From NCBI RefSeq assembly GCF_005047355.1, contig NZ_SUMC01000023.1:1-64000 (forward strand): a stretch of 64,000 nt of DNA, in the 5' to 3' direction. Position 1 is the stretch's first letter, and every line of letters begins with the position of its first letter. This DNA is from Actinacidiphila oryziradicis. GTDB lineage: Bacteria; Actinomycetota; Actinomycetes; Streptomycetales; Streptomycetaceae. The notes under the pieces were generated by a model, which worked only from the letters and a program-made list of their open reading frames with translations, ran no database searches and was not told the DNA's origin. The position numbers and the translations under genes are program-made. Shown here in pieces: positions 36,821 to 45,457 of this stretch.

Positions 36821-39179
36821 CCCCGTCGGAGTCGAGCAGCACGGGCGGCCGGCGGACGGTCACCGGCGGCGGGTCGCCCTCGTACCGTTCGACCTCGACG
36901 AGCGCGTGCTGGCCGACGCATCCCTGGGAGAGCCGCGAGCTGGGGATGTCGGCGGTCAGCACGTTGGGGTTGCCGTGCGCGCACAGCGGCGGCTCATGGC
37001 CGGGTACGGGGTCGAACCAGGCGCCGGTCGGCAGCCGGACGACCCCGGGCCGGACCCGGCCGGTGAGAACGGCACCGGCCAGGCAGGCGCCACGGTCGTT
37101 GAAGACCCGCACCAGGTCGCCGTCGGAGATGGAACGCGCGGCGGCGTCGGCGGGGTGGAGCTGCAACGCCTCACGGCCCGCGACCTTGGCGGCCAGGCTG
37201 ACGGCTCCGGTGTCGAGCTGGCTGTGCAGACGAGTGGCGGGCTGATTGGCGATCAGCAGCAGCGGCAGCCGGGCGGCGTCGGGCGCACCGGGCCATTCAT
37301 CGGGTTCGAGCCAGGCCGGGTGGCCGGGGCAGTCGGGCAGGCCCAGGGCGGCGATGCGCGCGCTGGCGAGCTCGATACGGCCGCTGGGGGTGGTCAGCGG
37401 CGCGGCGCCCGGGTCGGCGCGGAAGTCCGCGAGCAGGGTGCGGGTCTGCTGAGCGGGCTGTTCGGGCAACTGCCACTCCCCCGCCGCCCAGAAGTCCTCG
37501 AAGGACGGTGCCCCCTCGGTCCGCGCCGCCCACTCCCCGTACAGATGCTCCAGCCACTGACGCGGGGTGCGGCCCTCGGTGAAGCGCTCCCCGAAGCCGA
37601 GCCGGCCGGCGAGAGCGGCGAGCACCGCGTGGTCGTCGCGGGCCTCACCGACCGGGTCGGCCGATCGGTGCATGGCGATCAGATGGGTGTCGTGCCGCCC
37701 GCCCCCGAAGTCCTCGCGCTCCAGCGCCGTGGTCGCCGGAAAAACGATGTCCGCGTGCCGGGCGGTGGCCGTCCAGTGCGTCTCGTGGACGATGACGGTG
37801 TCGGGGCGGCCGAAGGCGCGGCGCAGCCGTCCCAGGTCCTGGTGGTGGTGGAAGGGGTTGCCGCCGGCCCAGTGCACCAGGCGGATGTCGGGATAGCGCA
37901 GCCGGGCGCCGTCGTAGTCGTAACTCTCACCGGGGTGCAGCAGCAGGTCGGCGATCCGGGCGCAGGGGATGAAGTCCGGGACCGGGTTGGGCCCCTGCGG
38001 AAGGTGCGGCAGGCGGGTCTGGGGGCCGGTGTCGCCGGTGTCGCCCATCGAGCCGTAGCCGTGGCCGAAGCCGCCGCCGGGCAGGCCGATCTGGCCGAGC
38101 AGTGCGGCGAGCGCGAGGCCGGCCCATACGGGCTGCTCGCCGTGCTGTGCCCGCTGCAGGGACCAGGTGACGGTGACCAGGGTGCGGGCGTCCGCCATCC
38201 GGCGGGCGAGGGCGCGGATGCGGTCGGCGGGTATGCCGCAGATGGCGGAGGCCCAGTCGGCGTCCTTGGCGGTGCCGTCGGTCTTGCCCAGGACGTAGGC
38301 GGCGAAGACATCGGATCCGGCGGTGTACCGGTCGAGGAACGCCTGGTCGTGCAGACCCTCGTGCAGCAGGGTATGGGCGAGGCCGAGCATGAGGGCGGTG
38401 TCGGTGGCGGGGCGTACGGGGTACCAGTCCGTGGCGGGGCCGTCGGGCAGGTCGTCACGCAGCGGGCTGACGAGCGCCACGCGGGTGCCCCGGGCGGCGA
38501 GCGCCGCCAGGTGTCCGGGGGTGGTGTGGCGGGTGACTCCGCCGGGTGTGACATGCACGTTCTTGGCCGGGATGCCGCCGAAGGCGACGATCAGCTCGGT
38601 GTGCGCGGTGATGGTGGGCCAGGAGGAGGCGCCCCGCAGCACCATTTCCGGGTCGCCGACGATGTACGGCAGCAAAACGTAGGAAGTGCCGTTGCTGTAG
38701 GAGTTCCGGGAGGAGGTAAAGCCGCCGAACTGCCCCAGGAAGCGGTGCAGCTGACTCTGGGCGTGGTGGAAGCGGCCCGCGCTGGCCCAGCCGTACGAGC
38801 CGCCGAAGACCGCCCGGTTTCCGTGCTCCCGGCGGACCCGGTCCAGCTCGGCGGCGGCCAGGTCGAGTGCTTCGTCCCAGGGGACCTCGACGAAGGGTTC
38901 GTCCGCGCGCCGCTCCCTCGGCCCGGAGCCGTGTTCCAGCCAGCCGCGTCGCACAGCGGGCCGGTGGATCCGGGTGACGTGCCGCAGGGCGCCCGGCACG
39001 CCCCCCAGCAGCGGCGACGGGGACGGATCGGCCGGGTGCGGCACGGGCTCGATGCCCCCGCCGGGCAGATGTCGCACGCCGAACGCGCCCCAGTGCGAGG
39101 TCGTCGGTGAGGCATCGGCATAGGAATCCGCATCGGCGGGAGGGGAGGCGGGGGCGGACGGTATCCAGGGGACCGGCAT
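36798..39179 (-). CDS. BisC/TorA-type molybdopterin oxidoreductase
   Basis: A 793-residue molybdenum enzyme of the DMSO/biotin-sulfoxide reductase group. It lacks the N-terminal [4Fe-4S] cysteines, as expected. GGSYGWASAGRFHHAQSQLH around residue 128 contains the probable Mo-ligating serine. FGGIPAKNVHVTPGGV, GGNPFHHHQDLGRLRRAF and the C-terminal molydopterin-binding domain (RVFNDRGACLAGAVL) follow. No Tat signal is seen, so it is probably cytoplasmic like BisC, perhaps repairing sulfoxides. ATG 39179 has AGGTGG upstream. No partner electron-transfer gene is adjacent. Confidence 0.93.
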   Translation of the reverse strand: MPVPWIPSAPASPPADADSYADASPTTSHWGAFGVRHLPGGGIEPVPHPADPSPSPLLGGVPGALRHVTRIHRPAVRRGWLEHGSGPRERRADEPFVEVPWDEALDLAAAELDRVRREHGNRAVFGGSYGWASAGRFHHAQSQLHRFLGQFGGFTSSRNSYSNGTSYVLLPYIVGDPEMVLRGASSWPTITAHTELIVAFGGIPAKNVHVTPGGVTRHTTPGHLAALAARGTRVALVSPLRDDLPDGPATDWYPVRPATDTALMLGLAHTLLHEGLHDQAFLDRYTAGSDVFAAYVLGKTDGTAKDADWASAICGIPADRIRALARRMADARTLVTVTWSLQRAQHGEQPVWAGLALAALLGQIGLPGGGFGHGYGSMGDTGDTGPQTRLPHLPQGPNPVPDFIPCARIADLLLHPGESYDYDGARLRYPDIRLVHWAGGNPFHHHQDLGRLRRAFGRPDTVIVHETHWTATARHADIVFPATTALEREDFGGGRHDTHLIAMHRSADPVGEARDDHAVLAALAGRLGFGERFTEGRTPRQWLEHLYGEWAARTEGAPSFEDFWAAGEWQLPEQPAQQTRTLLADFRADPGAAPLTTPSGRIELASARIAALGLPDCPGHPAWLEPDEWPGAPDAARLPLLLIANQPATRLHSQLDTGAVSLAAKVAGREALQLHPADAAARSISDGDLVRVFNDRGACLAGAVLTGRVRPGVVRLPTGAWFDPVPGHEPPLCAHGNPNVLTADIPSSRLSQGCVGQHALVEVERYEGDPPPVTVRRPPVLLDSDGATSDRLP

Positions 39180-39369
39180 GAGGTGGGCCACCTTTCCCGG
39201 CCTCGGACCGCACGCCGCGATGGACGGCTTGGGAGCGGGGCCGTACAGCGCACGGGCGAGGACACGGCGGGACACCGGGACGGAGACAGTCAGGACTGGA
39301 CTGGACTGCTCAGGCAGGCTCTCTCGGCACCGTCTGACACATCCCGCCTGCCCCGCGACAGCCGGCACG

Positions 39370-39411
39370 CGCCGGCCGCCGCCGGGCCCGCCCTCCCGGG
39401 CGGCCGGCGCT
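39370..39411. terminator. 12-bp perfect stem hairpin in the BisC-LPMO interval
   Basis: Arms 39370-39381 and 39400-39411 pair perfectly, with a GC-rich loop. It lies 210 bp past the LPMO stop and 190 bp before the BisC-type start on the minus strand, so it probably ends LPMO transcription. The rest of 39180-39621 holds no gene. Confidence 0.5.
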
Positions 39412-39621
39412 ATTCGTCAGACAGTGCCCAGCGACAGAGCGCGCCCGGAGTACACCGGCAGGCCGTGTATCGGCACCGGGACCGGGAACGTGTCGGGACC
39501 ATGCCCACATCGTCGCGGCGCGGTTGATCGCGTGTCAATGGACACCCCGGGGTGTCTCGCTCCCCGGGATGCGGTGCGTGCCGGACGGCTTGTTCCGGCG
39601 CCCCGTCCGGGCAAGCCCGGT

Positions 39622-40536
39622 TCAGCCCAGGCGGCGGCGCCAGGCAATGGCGGCGATGGTGACCGCGGCGGCGATCAGCACCACACCGCCGACCGCGAGG
39701 ACCGGGGCGCTGGAGCTGTTGCTTTCTGCGGCCACCGGCTGCGGCTGCAACGGCGATCCGGAAGCGTCGGCGGCGCTGGGCGTGGGGGTGCCCGGGACGG
39801 CGGAGGACGGGGCGGGGGTGAGCGAGGCTGGTGCGCTCGTGGTGGCCGGGGCGGCGGTGGCGGGCAGCGGCGTGGCCGCGGCGGGAGCGGTCCGCTGCGC
39901 CGCGGCGGTGGGGGTCCGGGTGGGGAAGACGACGTCGGAGCAGGAGTAGTAGGTGTCCTGAACGAAGTTCTGCCAGATCGTGTAGATCAGTTGGCGGCCG
40001 GTCCGGTCGGACGGCAGTCGGCCGGTGAGGTGGTAGGCGCCGTTCGTCAGCTTCGGGTTCACGACCGTCAGGAACGGCTTCTCCGGCAGGTCGGACCAGG
40101 TCAGCGGCTGGGACGGGTCATAGTCACGCTTCGTCAGATAGACCTTGAAGGTGCCCTCATGAGCGATGGTCGACCGGTAGGTGAGGGTGAAGGCCGCACC
40201 GGGGGTCAGCGCGGTCGCGGGCCAGTCGGTGCGCGCCAGGTCCAGGCCCTTGAAGGTGTCGAGGCCTCCGCTGCACAGCTTGCCGTCGGGGATCATCTGA
40301 CGGTCCCGGCCCGCGACGCCGGCGACCCGCAGGTTGTCCCAGTCGGTGAACTGCCTGTTGTCGTTCGCCGCGACAGCCGCCCGGCAGACCGCTGTCCCGG
40401 TGAACTGCCCGAACCCCTGGGAACACGCCACCACCCGGCTCACCGGATCTGTGGGCGCGCCGTGGGCGGCGGCCGGGCCTGCCGTGAGCCAGGTGAGCGC
40501 GAGCGCGGCGCCGAGGGCCTTTCGCAGTGACGTCAT
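39622..40536 (-). CDS. Membrane-anchored AA10 lytic polysaccharide monooxygenase
   Basis: A 304-residue copper oxidase that cleaves chitin or cellulose. Signal cleavage after PAAA leaves His25 at the mature N-terminus (HGAPTDPVSRVVACS); with H125 (TIAHEGTFKVY) it forms the histidine brace. The catalytic domain ends near residue 205 (TYYSCSDVVF). A Thr/Ala/Pro linker of about 70 residues leads to a C-terminal helix (LAVGGVVLIAAAVTIAAIAW) and RRR, so it is likely cell-surface tethered rather than free. No carbohydrate-binding module. Divergent from the DUF1996 gene. Confidence 0.93.
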   Translation of the reverse strand: MTSLRKALGAALALTWLTAGPAAAHGAPTDPVSRVVACSQGFGQFTGTAVCRAAVAANDNRQFTDWDNLRVAGVAGRDRQMIPDGKLCSGGLDTFKGLDLARTDWPATALTPGAAFTLTYRSTIAHEGTFKVYLTKRDYDPSQPLTWSDLPEKPFLTVVNPKLTNGAYHLTGRLPSDRTGRQLIYTIWQNFVQDTYYSCSDVVFPTRTPTAAAQRTAPAAATPLPATAAPATTSAPASLTPAPSSAVPGTPTPSAADASGSPLQPQPVAAESNSSSAPVLAVGGVVLIAAAVTIAAIAWRRRLG

Positions 40537-40730
40537 CCGGTGGTCTCCCTCGTGGTACCGGCGGCGCGCGCCGCCCGACTGGTACTACGGGCGGTTCGCC
40601 CGGGACGTTCACGGCTTCCCAGTTCTTACGCATGCATGACACGACACCCAAGTCGGTGGCCCACCATGGCCTGCCGGGATCAGTGTGGGTGCGCCGGACA
40701 TCCCCTGGTTCCGAAAAGTGAGAGCCCACC

Positions 40731-42140
40731 ATGCAGACTCAGACTCAGACTCAGCACAGGCGCAATCGCACACGACGCAACGGCATTCTGGTGGTCATGG
40801 CCCTGGTCGTGGGCGGCGGCAGCGCGGCCCTGATCAATGCCGCCGCGAACGCCGCGAATTCCAGTCCCGGCGCCGGGGCCGGGACCGCCATCAGCTGCCC
40901 GGATGTGAAGGGCAGCCTGCCGGCCGTACCGTCGCAGGCCCAGGCCGAGATCGACCGCGATCTGCGGTTGTTGCAGACCCAGATCGACGAGGCCACCCAG
41001 CGTCTCGCCGCGGCCCAGGGCCAGGGGGGTACCGGCTTCGTGAACAACTCGGTCCTCGGCCCGCTCAAGGACAAGCGGACCGCCACCCTCGACCGCATCG
41101 CGACCGCCACCGGCCGCAACGCGGCCCGCCCGCAGGGCCTCGACGCGTTCGCCGCCTGCACGCTCTCCGGCTCCGGCGCGGGGCAGCAGTCCGGGGCATC
41201 CGCATCCGCATCCGCATCCGCATCCGCCGGCAGCGGCGGGAGCGCCGCCGCTGCCGCGAACGGGCCATCGCCCGACGACTTCGTCGACATCACCAAGGTG
41301 CAGCCCAACGTGAAGAAGGTGCGCAACCAGACCGGGGCCTCCACCGGGACCTTCGCCTCCCGCTGTGGCGTCAACAAGGAAGGCCAGCACAACTCCGACA
41401 ACGTCATCGTGGCTCCCGGCGTCGTCGACGGCGCCCACCATGTCCACGACTACGTCGGCAACAAGCAGGTCGACGGCAACTCCACCAACGAGTCCCTCGC
41501 CGCCCAGGGCACCACCTGCACCAACGGCGACCAGTCCGCCTACTACTGGCCCGTGCTGCGCGACCTGACCAAGCAGGGCCCGGACGCCGGCGCCCAGGGC
41601 GGTGGCGCGGAGGGCAACGTAGGCGCGATCCTCGTGCCCAGGACCTCCAGCATCGTCTTCGCGGGCAGCCCCACCGGCAAGGTCGTGGCCATGCCGCGCT
41701 TCCTGCGGATCATCACCGGCGACGCCAAGGCGGTCACCAACGGCACCGCCAACGCCAACGCACACTGGAGCTGCACCGGATTCGAGAACAAGGTGCAGCT
41801 GACCGACAAGTACCCGCTCTGCCCCAGCGGAAGCAAGGTGGTGCGCAGCTTCGCCTTCCAGAGCTGCTGGGACGGTGTCAACACCGACAGTGCCAACCAC
41901 CGCGACCACGTGGCCTTCGCCGATGCGAGCGGCAACTGCCCGAGCGGCTTCAAGGCCATCCCGCAGCTGACCGCGCGGCTCACCTACTCCGTGCCGGCCG
42001 GGACAACCTACGCCGTCGACGGCTTCCAGGACCAGCAGCACAAGGCGATCACCGACCACGACGACTTCATCAACGCGATGACCGACCAGCTCATGGCCCA
42101 GGCTGTGGACTGCATCAACAGCGGCCGCCGCTGCGGCTGA
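40731..42140 (+). CDS. Secreted DUF1996 protein, histidine-rich
   Basis: A 469-residue exported protein. A basic N-terminus precedes a hydrophobic segment (ILVVMALVVGGGSAALI). Residues 55-135 look coiled-coil-like. A low-complexity Ala/Ser/Gly linker follows (155-175), then the DUF1996 domain, with GAHHVHDYVGN (H236, H237, H239), AHWSCTGF, ANHRDHVAF and SFAFQSCWDG. Conserved His and Cys residues suggest a metal or carbohydrate site; the biochemical function is not established. Divergent from the LPMO gene with 194 bp between. Two hexanucleotide repeats lie inside the gene. Confidence 0.85.
   Translation: MQTQTQTQHRRNRTRRNGILVVMALVVGGGSAALINAAANAANSSPGAGAGTAISCPDVKGSLPAVPSQAQAEIDRDLRLLQTQIDEATQRLAAAQGQGGTGFVNNSVLGPLKDKRTATLDRIATATGRNAARPQGLDAFAACTLSGSGAGQQSGASASASASASAGSGGSAAAAANGPSPDDFVDITKVQPNVKKVRNQTGASTGTFASRCGVNKEGQHNSDNVIVAPGVVDGAHHVHDYVGNKQVDGNSTNESLAAQGTTCTNGDQSAYYWPVLRDLTKQGPDAGAQGGGAEGNVGAILVPRTSSIVFAGSPTGKVVAMPRFLRIITGDAKAVTNGTANANAHWSCTGFENKVQLTDKYPLCPSGSKVVRSFAFQSCWDGVNTDSANHRDHVAFADASGNCPSGFKAIPQLTARLTYSVPAGTTYAVDGFQDQQHKAITDHDDFINAMTDQLMAQAVDCINSGRRCG
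40734..40754 (+). repeat. CAGACT hexanucleotide repeat right after the start codon
   Basis: Three CAGACT units and a final CAG directly after the ATG of the DUF1996 gene, encoding alternating Gln-Thr. Copy-number change would be in frame and would alter only N-terminal length. Confidence 0.8.
41197..41226 (+). repeat. CATCCG hexanucleotide repeat, five units
   Basis: Five exact CATCCG units inside the DUF1996 gene encode an Ala-Ser linker before the conserved domain. Length changes keep the frame, so this is a likely polymorphic linker. Confidence 0.85.
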
Positions 42141-42451
42141 CCTGCGCGCTCGAGCGGACCGCTCATGTGTACCAGGGTAGCCCCAAAAGAGCAGCCCGAC
42201 CGGAATTGGCTGGTGGTGCGCCTCCGCCGGGTTTAGGGTTGGGTGGGAGAGACGGCCCCGTGGGGAAGCACCAAGCCCCTGCGAGTCCAAGCCCGTCCCG
42301 GGAAGCGCCAGCCACCATGGCCGCCGGCCCGGTTCCGCATTCGGCGCCACCGCGTCCGCAGAGCCCATTCCACCAGCCCCACCGGGCGCCCGGCGTCCGG
42401 TTGAGCCGTGGCACCGGTCGTACGGCTCACCCGACACCGAAGGAGCGCGCG

Positions 42452-42625
42452 GTGACACCCGAGAAGACCAAGCTGAACGATCTCCCGCAGGAGCCCGCCG
42501 AACAGCCCGCCCCAGCACAGCCGGAGGTGCGTAATCTGGACGTCTGGGCCAGGTCCGCACCGATCCGGCTAGCCGGCTACGAGGACGACCCCGCCGAGAC
42601 CCACATCCTGCGCGGAATCGACTGA
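42452..42625 (+). CDS. Orphan 57-residue acidic peptide, RiPP-precursor-like in layout
   Basis: GTG 42452 follows AAGGAG with seven-base spacing. The first half (TPEKTKLNDLPQEPAEQPAP) is acidic, Pro- and Gln-rich; the second (LDVWARSAPIRLAGYEDDPA) is hydrophobic with Trp and Tyr, ending HILRGID. A leader-then-core layout is typical of peptide natural-product precursors, but no modifying enzyme, protease or exporter is nearby, so that is speculation. A terminator follows at 42646-42679. A leader region of about 310 bp separates it from the DUF1996 gene. Confidence 0.6.
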   Translation: MTPEKTKLNDLPQEPAEQPAPAQPEVRNLDVWARSAPIRLAGYEDDPAETHILRGID

Positions 42626-42645
42626 CCACAGCCGACCGCTGTGAC

Positions 42646-42679
42646 GGTCCGGGCGCTACGCCCCCGTAGGGCCCGGACC
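42646..42679. terminator. Bidirectional hairpin between convergent genes
   Basis: Nine-base arms GGTCCGGGC/GCCCGGACC enclose a second short stem (CTAC/GTAG). It separates the 57-residue peptide gene from the convergent PPOX gene and probably serves both. Confidence 0.75.
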
Positions 42680-42683
42680 GGCG

Positions 42684-43076
42684 TCATCCCGCCAGCGTGA
42701 TCCGTACCCCGACCGTGCCCTCGCGGCCACGCCTCAGCCGGCTGCCGAGCAGCCCCAGCCGCGCGAGGATGCCGTACTTGCGGGCGAGCAGCGCCCGGTA
42801 GCGCGCGGTGTCCCGGGGACCGAGGATTTCAGCGTGGCCCGGCACCTCTTCGCCGGAAGGATTGCCGCGGACATCGCACTCGGACAGCAGTACGTCGCCC
42901 CGGTTGCGGATCCGCTTGACCTTGCCGGAACCGGCCACCGTCCAAATCCCCAGGGCGTCCCCGTCGCGGAACCCCCAAACGGGGGTGGGGACCGCACGAC
43001 CGTCCCGTCGGAAGGTGGTCACCAACAGGTACTTCGCAGCGGCGAGCCGTTCTATGGCACTGTCGTCAGCTGTCAC
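42684..43076 (-). CDS. PPOX-class F420-dependent oxidoreductase
   Basis: A 130-residue split-barrel protein: ERLAAAKYLLVTTFRRDGRA, PTPVWGFRDGDALGIWTVAG and KRIRNRGDVLLSECDVRG match short actinobacterial PPOX/F420 reductases. GTG 43076 starts nine bases after the stop of the GNAT gene, so the two form an operon. The physiological substrate is unknown. Paralogue of 20575-21003. Confidence 0.85.
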   Translation of the reverse strand: MTADDSAIERLAAAKYLLVTTFRRDGRAVPTPVWGFRDGDALGIWTVAGSGKVKRIRNRGDVLLSECDVRGNPSGEEVPGHAEILGPRDTARYRALLARKYGILARLGLLGSRLRRGREGTVGVRITLAG

Positions 43077-43085
43077 CGGACCAGA

Positions 43086-43568
43086 CTACGCGCCGCCGAC
43101 CAGCGGCTTGCCGAGGCACACGCTGAGCGGGTCCTCGCGGTAGAGGCCGAACTTGGGTATCGGCGTGTATCCGCAGGAGGAGTACAACGCGATCGCCTCG
43201 GGCTGCAGGGTGCCGGTCTCCAGGACCATCCGGATCCGGCCCTCGGCGGCAGCAGTGGCCTCCAGCTCGGCGAGGATGCGGCGGGCGAGACCGCGGCCGC
43301 GGGCCTGCGGTACGACATACATCCGCTTCAGCTCGGCGTCGCCGTCGCTGAAGCCTTCGGGTGAGGTCTCCCGGGCCCGCCAGCCGCCGGTCACCACGGG
43401 ACCCCCGTCGAGGTAGCCGATGAGGAAGCGGCCCCTCGGCGGGTCGAAGTGCGCGGGGTCCATCGGGGTGGCGTCGCCGTCGCCGTATCGCTCTGCGTAC
43501 TCCTGCTGGACCTGCGCGGTCAGCTTGGCGGCGTGCGGGTGGTCGTAGCCGGTGTTCCGTATTTCCAC
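43086..43568 (-). CDS. GNAT-family N-acetyltransferase
   Basis: A 160-residue acetyltransferase. The acetyl-CoA binding motif is ELKRMYVVPQARGRGLARRI, followed by LETGTLQPEAIALYSSCGYT, which is usual for small-molecule GNATs. GTG 43568 has a TAGGGG site. It is the first gene of a two-gene operon with the PPOX protein and divergent from exonuclease III. Acceptor unknown. Confidence 0.88.
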   Translation of the reverse strand: MEIRNTGYDHPHAAKLTAQVQQEYAERYGDGDATPMDPAHFDPPRGRFLIGYLDGGPVVTGGWRARETSPEGFSDGDAELKRMYVVPQARGRGLARRILAELEATAAAEGRIRMVLETGTLQPEAIALYSSCGYTPIPKFGLYREDPLSVCLGKPLVGGA

Positions 43569-43639
43569 CCCTACACCGTACTGGCCTGCGAGAACCGGTC
43601 CGATCCCAGGCCCGTTCCGGGACAGGTATCGTCCCGGGC

Positions 43640-44452
43640 ATGCTCACCGTGACTTCCGTGAACGTGAACGGGCTGCGTGCCGCCGCCAAGAAAGGCTTCG
43701 TGCCGTGGCTGGCGGCGACCGCCGCCGATGTGGTGTGCCTGCAAGAGGTGCGGGCGGAACCCGGGCAGCTGCCTGGGGAGGTCCGGGAGCCGGAGGGGTG
43801 GCACGCGGTGCACGCCCCCGCCGCCGCGAAGGGCCGGGCGGGCGTATCGATCCTCACCCGGCAGAAGCCAGAGGAGGTGCGGATCGGCTTCGGCTCGGAG
43901 GAGTTCGACACCTCTGGACGGTATGTGGAGGCCGACCTGCCAGGGGTCACGATCGCCAGCCTGTATCTGCCCTCCGGGGAGGTCGGCACTCAGCGGCAGG
44001 AGGAGAAGCTCCGCTTCATGGGCGAGTTCCTGATCCACCTGGACAAGCTGCGGGTCCAGGCCGGCGCGGCCGGCCGGGAGGTGCTGGTGTGCGGCGACTG
44101 GAACATCGCGCACCATGAGGCGGACCTGAAGAACTGGAAGGCCAACACCCGCAGCGCCGGCTTCCTGCCGGAGGAACGCGCCTGGCTGTCAAGGGTGTTC
44201 GACGAGAGCGGGTACACCGACGTGGTGCGCGAGCTCCACCCGGACGTGACAGGGCCGTACTCATGGTGGTCCTACCGCGGCAGGGCCTTCGACGCGGACA
44301 CGGGGTGGCGTATCGACTACCACGTGGCGACGCGCGGGCTGGCCCGGCGGGCGGTGTCGGCGGTGGTAGAACGCGCCGAGACCCACGACCTGCGCTGGTC
44401 GGACCACGCGCCGGTGACGGTCCGGTACGACTACGAGGAATACGGGGCCTGA
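43640..44452 (+). CDS. xth: Exodeoxyribonuclease III
   Basis: A 270-residue Mg-dependent endonuclease/exonuclease of the EEP fold that acts at abasic sites in base-excision repair. Motifs are SVNVNGLRAAAKKGF, VVCLQEVRAEPGQLP (catalytic Glu), CGDWNIAHHEADLKNWK and WRIDYHVATRGLA ending in WSDHAPVTVRYDY. Complete and of normal length. ATG 43640 opens the frame. Together with the family 5 uracil-DNA glycosylase at 23114 it could serve deaminated-base repair. Confidence 0.95.
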   Translation: MLTVTSVNVNGLRAAAKKGFVPWLAATAADVVCLQEVRAEPGQLPGEVREPEGWHAVHAPAAAKGRAGVSILTRQKPEEVRIGFGSEEFDTSGRYVEADLPGVTIASLYLPSGEVGTQRQEEKLRFMGEFLIHLDKLRVQAGAAGREVLVCGDWNIAHHEADLKNWKANTRSAGFLPEERAWLSRVFDESGYTDVVRELHPDVTGPYSWWSYRGRAFDADTGWRIDYHVATRGLARRAVSAVVERAETHDLRWSDHAPVTVRYDYEEYGA

Positions 44453-44477
44453 CCGACCGCCGCCGTGGTCCCTGCGC

Positions 44478-45221
44478 TCAGCCGGGGCCCAGTCGCCGGG
44501 TGAGGGGGTTGGTGCCGCTGGCATTGCGGACGCTGAAGGCGACGGTGCCGGAGCGGTAGCGGTCGTCGGACCATTCCACGGGGCGGCCGTCACGGGTGGT
44601 GGTGACGCGCTGGATCCGCAGGAGGGGGCTGCCGCGGCGGATGTCGAGCAGGCCGGCGTCGCGGGTGCCGGCGGCGACGGCGTCGAGGACGTGCTCGCCG
44701 TAGGCGAAGACCAGCCCGACGTCGTCGTAAAGGCGTTGGGTGACGGATTCGCAGTCGGGCTCTATGTGCTCGACGGCCTCGGCGATCCAGTCGGCGTAGA
44801 CGGTGCGCTCGACGAGTACGGGGGCGCCGTCGAGGCTGCGTACCCGCAGGACGTAGAGCACTTCGGTGCCCGGGGGGAGCTGGAGCCGCAGGACGTCCTC
44901 GGCGGTGGCGGGACGGCGGGCGGTGGAGATGACGTGGCCGGTCGGGCGGCGGCCCTCGGCGCGGGCCCACTGGGCGAAGCTGCGCAGCTCCTCGAAGCTC
45001 TGCCGGGCTCCGCTGCCGATCACCACCCGGCGGGCGCCCTGACGGGAGCCGATGAGCCCTTCTGCGCCAAGGGCGGCGACCGCCTGCCGGACGGTGCCGC
45101 GCGCGACGCCGTAGCGGGCCGCCAGCTCACTCTCCGAGGGCAGCCGGGACCCGGCCGGGAACTGCCCGCGGTTGATGCCGTCCCTCAGCTCGTCGGCGAT
45201 CTGCTCATGCCGTGCGGCCAC
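44478..45221 (-). CDS. GntR/HutC-subfamily regulator with UTRA domain
   Basis: A 247-residue regulator. The winged helix is at residues 5-75 (PAGSRLPSESELAARYGVAR) and the UTRA ligand-binding domain at 90-240 (ERTVYADWIAEAVEHIEPDC, GSPLLRIQRVTTTRDGRPV). GTG 45221 follows a GGGGAGG run; an upstream GTG at 45248 is less likely. Divergent from an ABC importer operon; a perfect-arm palindrome lies just before that operon. It probably represses the importer until its substrate or a derivative binds. Confidence 0.9.
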   Translation of the reverse strand: MAARHEQIADELRDGINRGQFPAGSRLPSESELAARYGVARGTVRQAVAALGAEGLIGSRQGARRVVIGSGARQSFEELRSFAQWARAEGRRPTGHVISTARRPATAEDVLRLQLPPGTEVLYVLRVRSLDGAPVLVERTVYADWIAEAVEHIEPDCESVTQRLYDDVGLVFAYGEHVLDAVAAGTRDAGLLDIRRGSPLLRIQRVTTTRDGRPVEWSDDRYRSGTVAFSVRNASGTNPLTRRLGPG

Positions 45222-45427
45222 TTCGCCTGACCCTCCCCCTGTGCACACTTCGGTTTCCGACGCGATTCTAGGCGAACGCCGGTCGCACTGTGCCGCAGGT
45301 CTTGCGCAACGCGGCGCACGGACCTTGAATGCCTTGGTGAAACCCTGTGCTTACGCTTGCCGGATCGCACTTCAGGGTTTGCACGCCGTTCACACGGCCG
45401 ACACGAACGTCGGGCGTACTGGGCGCA

Positions 45428-45443
45428 ACTTGTTCGGACAAGT
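45428..45443. promoter_or_regulatory. Putative operator of the GntR/UTRA regulator
   Basis: ACTTGTTCGGACAAGT has perfect 6-bp arms around four bases, ending four bases before the AGGAG of the substrate-binding-protein gene. Size and symmetry match operators of HutC-type GntR proteins, though the sequence differs from the DasR/NagR consensus (CTGGT..ACCAG). Binding there would block transcription or early elongation of the importer operon. Confidence 0.55.
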
Positions 45444-45457
45444 CTTCAGGAGATCCA

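Noticed and set aside
36906..39110. A 734-codon plus-strand frame
   Set aside because: Antisense shadow of the molybdoenzyme gene; Gly/Val/Arg-rich with no motif.
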